36,000 nt of DNA, from NCBI GenBank assembly GCA_009760855.2, contig WPIO01000006.1, positions 5,770,001 to 5,806,000 on the forward strand, given 5' to 3'. The notes under the pieces are model-generated. The model worked only from the letters and a program-made list of their open reading frames with translations. It searched no databases and was not told the origin of the DNA. Every line of letters starts with the position of its first letter. Position 1 is the first letter of the stretch. Below, in pieces: positions 30,996 through 36,000 of this stretch. The DNA is from Cristatella mucedo. Lineage: Eukaryota > Bryozoa > Phylactolaemata > Cristatellidae. Made by a program: the position numbers and the translations under genes.

Positions 30996-32910
30996 TGAGC
31001 CTCAGCCGCCTGCCATGGTTTTCTGAGCGTTGAAGTCGTGGTGGGGGATAGGCAAATAGCCAGAAGCAATTAATGCAATGTCAGATTTCCTTATCATTGG
31101 CTTCTTGTCTGTGTTTGCTGTACTTTCGAAGCAATTATTACACTCGGCTGTAACCAAGCAGTGCTGCTTGTCTTAATGCTTCACAATTGGTCGGGTACAT
31201 TTACTTCTTTTCTCCTTTCTTATGCCATAGTATTTTACATCAGATAAAACATAATTGTTAATTTGTTTGTGTTGGTTTACACTAATGTTTGATTGATTTA
31301 TCAAACGAATCATCCTTCTCACAAGGAGCAGTTAAAAATTGCCTGTTCCAGGACTCAAGTATATTAACTAGGCATTGAATTCCGAGCACCTTACACTTGG
31401 GCAAAGCAGATCATCATTGCTCTTTATTTGCACTTTATTTATTTATTTGTCTGGCACATGACACATGCTAGACACAGCCTAACTCCTAGTACAAACTCAT
31501 TCACTCAGTTTGTTAAAAGCCCCGAGAAAAAGCAGTCATTGCCGACAGATAACGCTAACGTTTGGCATATAATAACAACTGGCATATATCGCACATCCCT
31601 GAACTGAGAGCACAAATTTCAGTTTCTGGAGTTTTAGACGTGAAGGATGCAAAATTTGTATTAATATGTATGTAGCGTTAGTGCGACTATCTTCGACCTG
31701 GCGTGTAAGCTAATTTTGATAACACAAGAAGCCTCTCGTTTCGTTGATGTACTCGCTGCCACTGTCTCTCAATACTCACAGTTGCCACTGCATCCGCTTA
31801 CAATGAAAAGTAAATGCTTAACTTGTGACTGAGGAGCACTCAACGCGAACATTGAACAAGGCATTCGAGCGCAATCATGTTTCGCATCACTTTTCTGCAT
31901 TATTGAGGCTTCGTTTTCCGTTTAAATTGTACTGATTCTTTTTTCTTACAAGTTATGTTGCTTTTTTTGACTAGTTCCTTTTAACTTGTTACTCGTAATC
32001 GTATCGGCAAGACTGAGTTTTAACGGTCTCGAATATCGCATCACTGGCAAACCTTAATCCCAGAAGTGTCTCTCCCTGTTACTAAATTCTCAGGCTGGGA
32101 TGGAGCCTAGTTGAGGCCATACGTTTACGTCGCCAGAAGCAACAATATCAAAACGGTGAATGGGCCTGTCGGACGGGTCAGAAGCCACGTGCCTGTTCGG
32201 GAGAGCCAGAATTTGCCTGGATACCTTAGACCTATGAGCATTCTCTGCCGTTTGAGTGGGGTCACCCTGCCTTAAGGAGAGATAGATCGCATAGCCTTCC
32301 CTCGATGCAAAGCTTATCACCACTCACTTTGTAATGCCCATTGGATTAAAATTGTGGACACTAATGGACAGCAGTTCTCATCTGTATGGCGCCCTGATGA
32401 GTGCACAGTGGTAGAAACGTATCCGTAAAAAAATCCCTTGCTTGACACCAATCAGCCAAATGCGCTGTTCGTTTATTTGTTCATGAGCAAGGATCTTCAC
32501 GCCTCTAGCGAAAAACTGTATACACTGCCAATCGAGTGGTTTGTAAAGTCAGAACTCAGGATCAAATATATCTGCAGCTAACTAATTTACCTAGCCACAC
32601 AGTCTCTTTCTCAGCGGGCAGCTGCCGAAAATCTTACTGACATCTGCCCGGCACTGGACGTGGCGTATATCTCAAAAGCTAGCGTCGATTCGGATCTCGA
32701 TTCAGCGCGTGCACTCGAAGACTTTAGATGCGAGATGAAAGTCTTTATAACCGTTGTCTAAAAAGACAACGGTATATCCGCTCATATATCCGGTATATCC
32801 GCTCTGAACACAAGTGCCATACACTTACAAGCCTTTAGAACCTATCTCCTCACCAGGTTATAAGAATTGCTCAGTAGAAGCCCAGTTACTGCTCATGGTA
32901 AGCTAACAGG
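30996..32910. other. Stretch without recognised gene
   Basis: The first few hundred bases may be the 3' UTR of the geminin-like gene. A perfect 10-base-pair hairpin with an AAA loop (ACCGTTGTCT ... AGACAACGGT) lies at 32751-32773, followed by two copies of GGTATATCCGCTC (32771-32783 and 32792-32804). No exon or known element was recognised. Confidence 0.4.
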
Positions 32911-32915
32911 CTTGG

Positions 32916-33003
32916 GGGGAGGTCAGATATTGAGTTCTGGGCGAGCGAGCAGATATTGAGTTCTGGGGGAGGGGGTCAGTTATTGAGTTCTGGGGAGGGA
33001 GGG
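32916..33003. repeat. Short tandem array, about three 28-base units
   Basis: Units share CAGATATTGAGTTCTGGG (third copy CAGTTATTGAGTTCTGGG) joined by G-rich linkers of slightly different length. Confidence 0.8.
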
Positions 33004-33379
33004 ACTTGAGCCCCTACCTCTTAAGCTAAACTAATGGCTAAACTAATGGCGATCTGTAGCTCTACCTCCACAGTCCTACTTATTCCCGTACCGGTAGTCG
33101 GCTACTTAAGGATGCAGTGGACCAGGCAAAGGGTTTTGGAGCGACGGCAGACGATTGCTTGAGTCAGTTAGGCAAGTTGTATATAAATTACCAGTATGGA
33201 TCCCCGGGCTCGTGTTGTGTCCCTTCATCTACCTCAATTTGTTCGGTAGATTCATCGCCCAACGCGAGTCCTGGCTCTTCATACTGTTTATTTATACACT
33301 ACTTGCAGCAGAGGGATGTATATTATAGTAAGAAAAAATTTGCTTGGCAACAAGGCTCTTTAGTAGAGTAAATCGTATT

Positions 33380-34270
33380 GAAAAAATAGGCTTTTTATAT
33401 AGAAAGATGCTGCAAAACGACGAGTTATGAGAAGTAAGCAGATCTTGCGAAAAGAATATGAGAGGAAGTCGTACAGGCCTATTACCCAAATATACTTTTT
33501 CTTAGGTTGCTTTAAATGAACTGATAAGCAGTTTAATGCAAACAGAAAAGAACGTTACTATAGCGTCAAAGAAGCAGAGTAAGAAGTCAAAAGGCTGGCC
33601 ATTAGAAAGGAAAGTTCAAAGGAAAGGGAAGTTCAAAGGCCATATGAAGGGGAAGCGCTACGCTCGTTGAGGATTGATGAAAAACTGGCTGGTTTCTAGG
33701 TACATCTTGTGATGGTAAATTTAGGGATTATGAGTACGTTGGCTTGGATAACAGTGAAGTGGACTTTGACGCACTTAATTAAAGGACTGGTTCTGATTTA
33801 GTAAGGGTGATAAAGGATTTGCTCAAGAACATGAATTAATTAAAAGTGACAATGGTCGCATCTCCTGTTTTAGTTAATGGAAAAAGTGTTTACAATTATC
33901 AGAATCTCTCGGAATAATGAACTCAAAGGTAAACAGGATTCCTGACATAAATGAAGCAATAAGATCACAGTTTGATTCTTTCAAAAAACAAGTAAGAGAA
34001 TGGGTTGAAAAGGGTTCAAATTGGAGAATGGAAATAGGTACACATAATATTTATGCTAAGTTCACCTATTTCAGACATAGGTTCGGGGCCAGAAGGGTTG
34101 AAGAAGAAACGATCTACTTTGAATATAAAAAAAAGATTCTGATAGCTGTTGTGCTCGTTGGTGCATTTTAAGATTCCTTTATCCAAGGGAGAACCACCAC
34201 GAACTGCTGATCTAAATTTGATTCTATTAGAACAACACGCTCATCTAATTCCAAAGCTGGAGGAGTTGTT
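33380..34270 (+). pseudogene. AT-rich stretch with decayed coding sequence of unknown origin
   Basis: Protein-like segments appear on the plus strand in shifting frames: LNELISSLMQTEKNVTIASK with a lysine-rich stretch after it (about 33510-33660), FAQEHELIKSDNGRISCFS (about 33820-33870), and an open frame 33917-34171 with INEAIRSQFDSFKKQVREWV, EKGSNWRMEIGTHNIYAKF. A later segment around 34200-34260 reads GEPPRTADLNLILLEQHAHL. Stops and frame breaks separate them. The layout suggests a dead mobile element, perhaps of Polinton or related type, since a W-x(2-3)-KGS-x-W pattern occurs in proteins I have seen with such elements; this is weak. Confidence 0.35.
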
Positions 34271-34402
34271 TAACATGAAAAATAAGAGCCCAGCAGAATT
34301 TTGATCTGTGGAGTATATACCAAAATTGGCCGTTTTGTTCAACTTTAGCATGCGAATGTTTTTGTTCAACTTTAGCATGTTTACGAATATGAAGGGCATG
34401 GT

Positions 34403-36000
34403 TTGTATCTCCGTCTGTAACTCCACAAAGTCATAAAGACCATGTGGGTGCTACGCAGGAGGGTTTTGTATAGCGCACTCACAGCCTAAGCGGCTTTCGG
34501 TACGCATTCGGTAGCCAACAAACTTCGTCTCACGCAACAAAGAGAAAGTGGGAAGCATAGCAGAGTCAGGAGAGCAGTTGAGGTAGTGAGTAGCATAGAA
34601 GTAGCAGCTCAGGACCGCTGAAAAGAATGTGCCACAGTCGGCAGTAGGAGAGTAGTTGTCGTTGCGTAAGAATTGTGGAAGCGAGTTCCACAGTCTAGGA
34701 CCTGCAGAGCTAAAGCTTCTGTCGCCAACTGTCTTTAAGCGGAGGAATGGGACAGCTAATTTATTGTCCACACAGGACCTGAGGGCGCGAACAGGCTGAA
34801 ACTGATGCAGCAGTTCAGCTAGGTACGAAGGAGCCAAGCCGTGGCGGGCCTTGTTGGTCAGCGTAAGAACTTTGCTCTGTATTCTTTGCTCAACCGGCAA
34901 CCATCCTAGCTCTTTCAGCAGAGGTGACACGTGCTCAAACCGCTGGGACTTGAAGACCAGCCTTGCAGCCATATTCATAGTCCGCTGTAGTGGCGTAATA
35001 GCTTTCTTTGGTAGCCCAGCCAAAAGGGAATTACAATAATTAAGCCGAAACAGAACTGAAGAGCTAGTTGAATTTTTTGCAAGCCACTGTGGGAGACAGC
35101 TCCTAATCTTGAATAGGGATCGGATGTGATAGCTAGCTGTAGAGGCAGTCTTCTGAATGAAGCTTTTGAAATTGAGGCAGTTATCGAACACGACACCTAA
35201 ATTACGAGCACGTGGTGATGGTCGCACAACAGCATCACCTGTTAGAACAGCAAAGCCTTTTAATCCAGCCACACGCTTAGGGTGTCCTATGAGCAGCAGT
35301 TCGGTTTTATCGTCATTTAATTTCAGGAAGTTTTACGACATCCAGGATCGAATATCGGCAAGGCAAGCATTCAGTTTCTCAGTTGCTGCAGCAGATTCTG
35401 ACGGTTTGAATGACAAATACAACTGAGTATCGTCAGCATAGAAGTGATATCCTATTCCATGGGCCTTGATCACTTTTCCCAGAGGTTGCGTATAAATGGA
35501 GAACAGCAAGGGACCGAGTACAGACCCTTGAGGGACTCCACAGGTGACCCTTCTCATGTCTGTGACCTGACCCCCACACGACACGGATTGAACACGATCA
35601 GACAAGTATGATTTAAACCACGCCAGTGCTTCGTCTGCCAGACCGATCGTTGTTCTCAATCGTTCAAGCAGAAATTTGTGATCAATGGTGTCGAAGGCAG
35701 CAGACAGATCTAGCAGAGCTAGGGCAGTGACATTCCCGTCGTCGTTGCCACGTAGAATGTCATTGTTAACACGGAGCAGAGCAGTTTCAGTAGAGGGCTG
35801 CCTCTTGAACCCTGATTGAAATGTTTCTGACATTCCATTATTTTCAATATGTTCAACCAGCTGCTTAGCAACAATGTTTTCAAGAATCTTTGATAAGAAC
35901 GGAAGAAGGGAAACTGGACGATAGTTTGCTAGGACCTTTGTGTCTAATCTAGGCTTTTTAAGAATAGGTCTAACGATTGCCGATTTGAAAGACTTGGGGA
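34403..36000 (-). mobile_element. LINE-A copy, nearly intact, runs off the window end
   Basis: On the minus strand the reading frame is continuous from base 36000 down to the stop before 34451, except for one TAA at 35335-35333. In order: FKSAIVRPILKKP (about 35980), NYRPVSLLPFLSKILE (RT block 1), QSGFKRQPSTETALLRVNND, ALLDLSAAFDTIDH (first catalytic Asp, about 35700), GVPQGSVLGPLLFSIYTQPL, YHFYADDTQLYLSF (catalytic YADD at about 35440-35429), DIRSWMS then the stop, LNDDKTELLLIGHPKRVAGL, ARNLGVVFDN, LPVEQRIQSKVLTLTNKARH, and the C-terminus ending CAIQNPPA. CR1/L2-type by motif order. The endonuclease and 5' end lie beyond the window. The 3' end is GGAGTTACAGACGGAGATAC. Confidence 0.92.

Noticed and set aside
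32751-32773. The hairpin as a histone-type 3' stem-loop or a bacterial terminator
   Set aside because: The stem and loop do not match the histone consensus, there is no histone frame nearby, and the genome is eukaryotic.

Overview
This window looks like nuclear DNA of an invertebrate animal. The evidence is spliced coding exons with GT/AG boundaries and multi-kilobase introns, metazoan gene families (a TSPO-like translocator protein and a geminin-like replication regulator), CR1/L2-type non-LTR retrotransposons, tRNA-derived SINEs and many dinucleotide microsatellites. I cannot name the phylum from sequence alone. Nothing bacterial, no rRNA, no functional tRNA gene and no CRISPR array was seen.

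Host genes. (1) TSPO-like sequence lies at the left end, but its parts point in opposite directions. A clean first coding exon sits on the minus strand (141-260), reading out of the window to the left. Second and last coding exons sit on the plus strand (6224-6429 and 8382-8641) with a poly(A) signal at 8887. The plus-strand copy has a frame break inside the conserved helix and no first exon that I could find, so it is either a decayed inverted duplicate or one gene split by an inversion or mis-assembly. (2) A geminin-like gene runs on the plus strand from about 23.5 to 31.0 kb: a 696-base exon with a geminin-type destruction box, an exon carrying a coiled coil, and a short terminal exon. The first exon was not found.

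Mobile elements fill most of the rest. LINE-A has copies at 11.6-13.3, 13.3-13.6, 17.2-17.6, 25.9, 30.5 and 34.4-36.0 kb; the last is nearly intact over the visible part, with one in-frame stop. LINE-B has many 5'-truncated copies on both strands, the longest at 19.2-21.3 kb. A more decayed relative lies at 26.6-28.3 kb. Two tRNA-derived SINE families are present, and one shares the LINE-B 3' tail. Several copies are nested and some have target-site duplications. A 72-base insertion made only of the shared tail, flanked by a 7-base duplication, shows that the tail by itself marks retrotransposed insertions here.

Most notable extras: a short hAT-type element closely resembling the horizontally spread SPIN family, inside the long geminin intron (28424-28604); two directly abutting AT-rich palindromes (7492-7631 and 7631-7738); a three-copy CCAAT-like motif in a GC-rich stretch (3827-3975); and an AT-rich stretch with broken, unrecognised coding sequence (about 33.38-34.27 kb).

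All calls come from reading the sequence. No alignment or database search was run, and repeat boundaries are approximate unless a duplication is stated.
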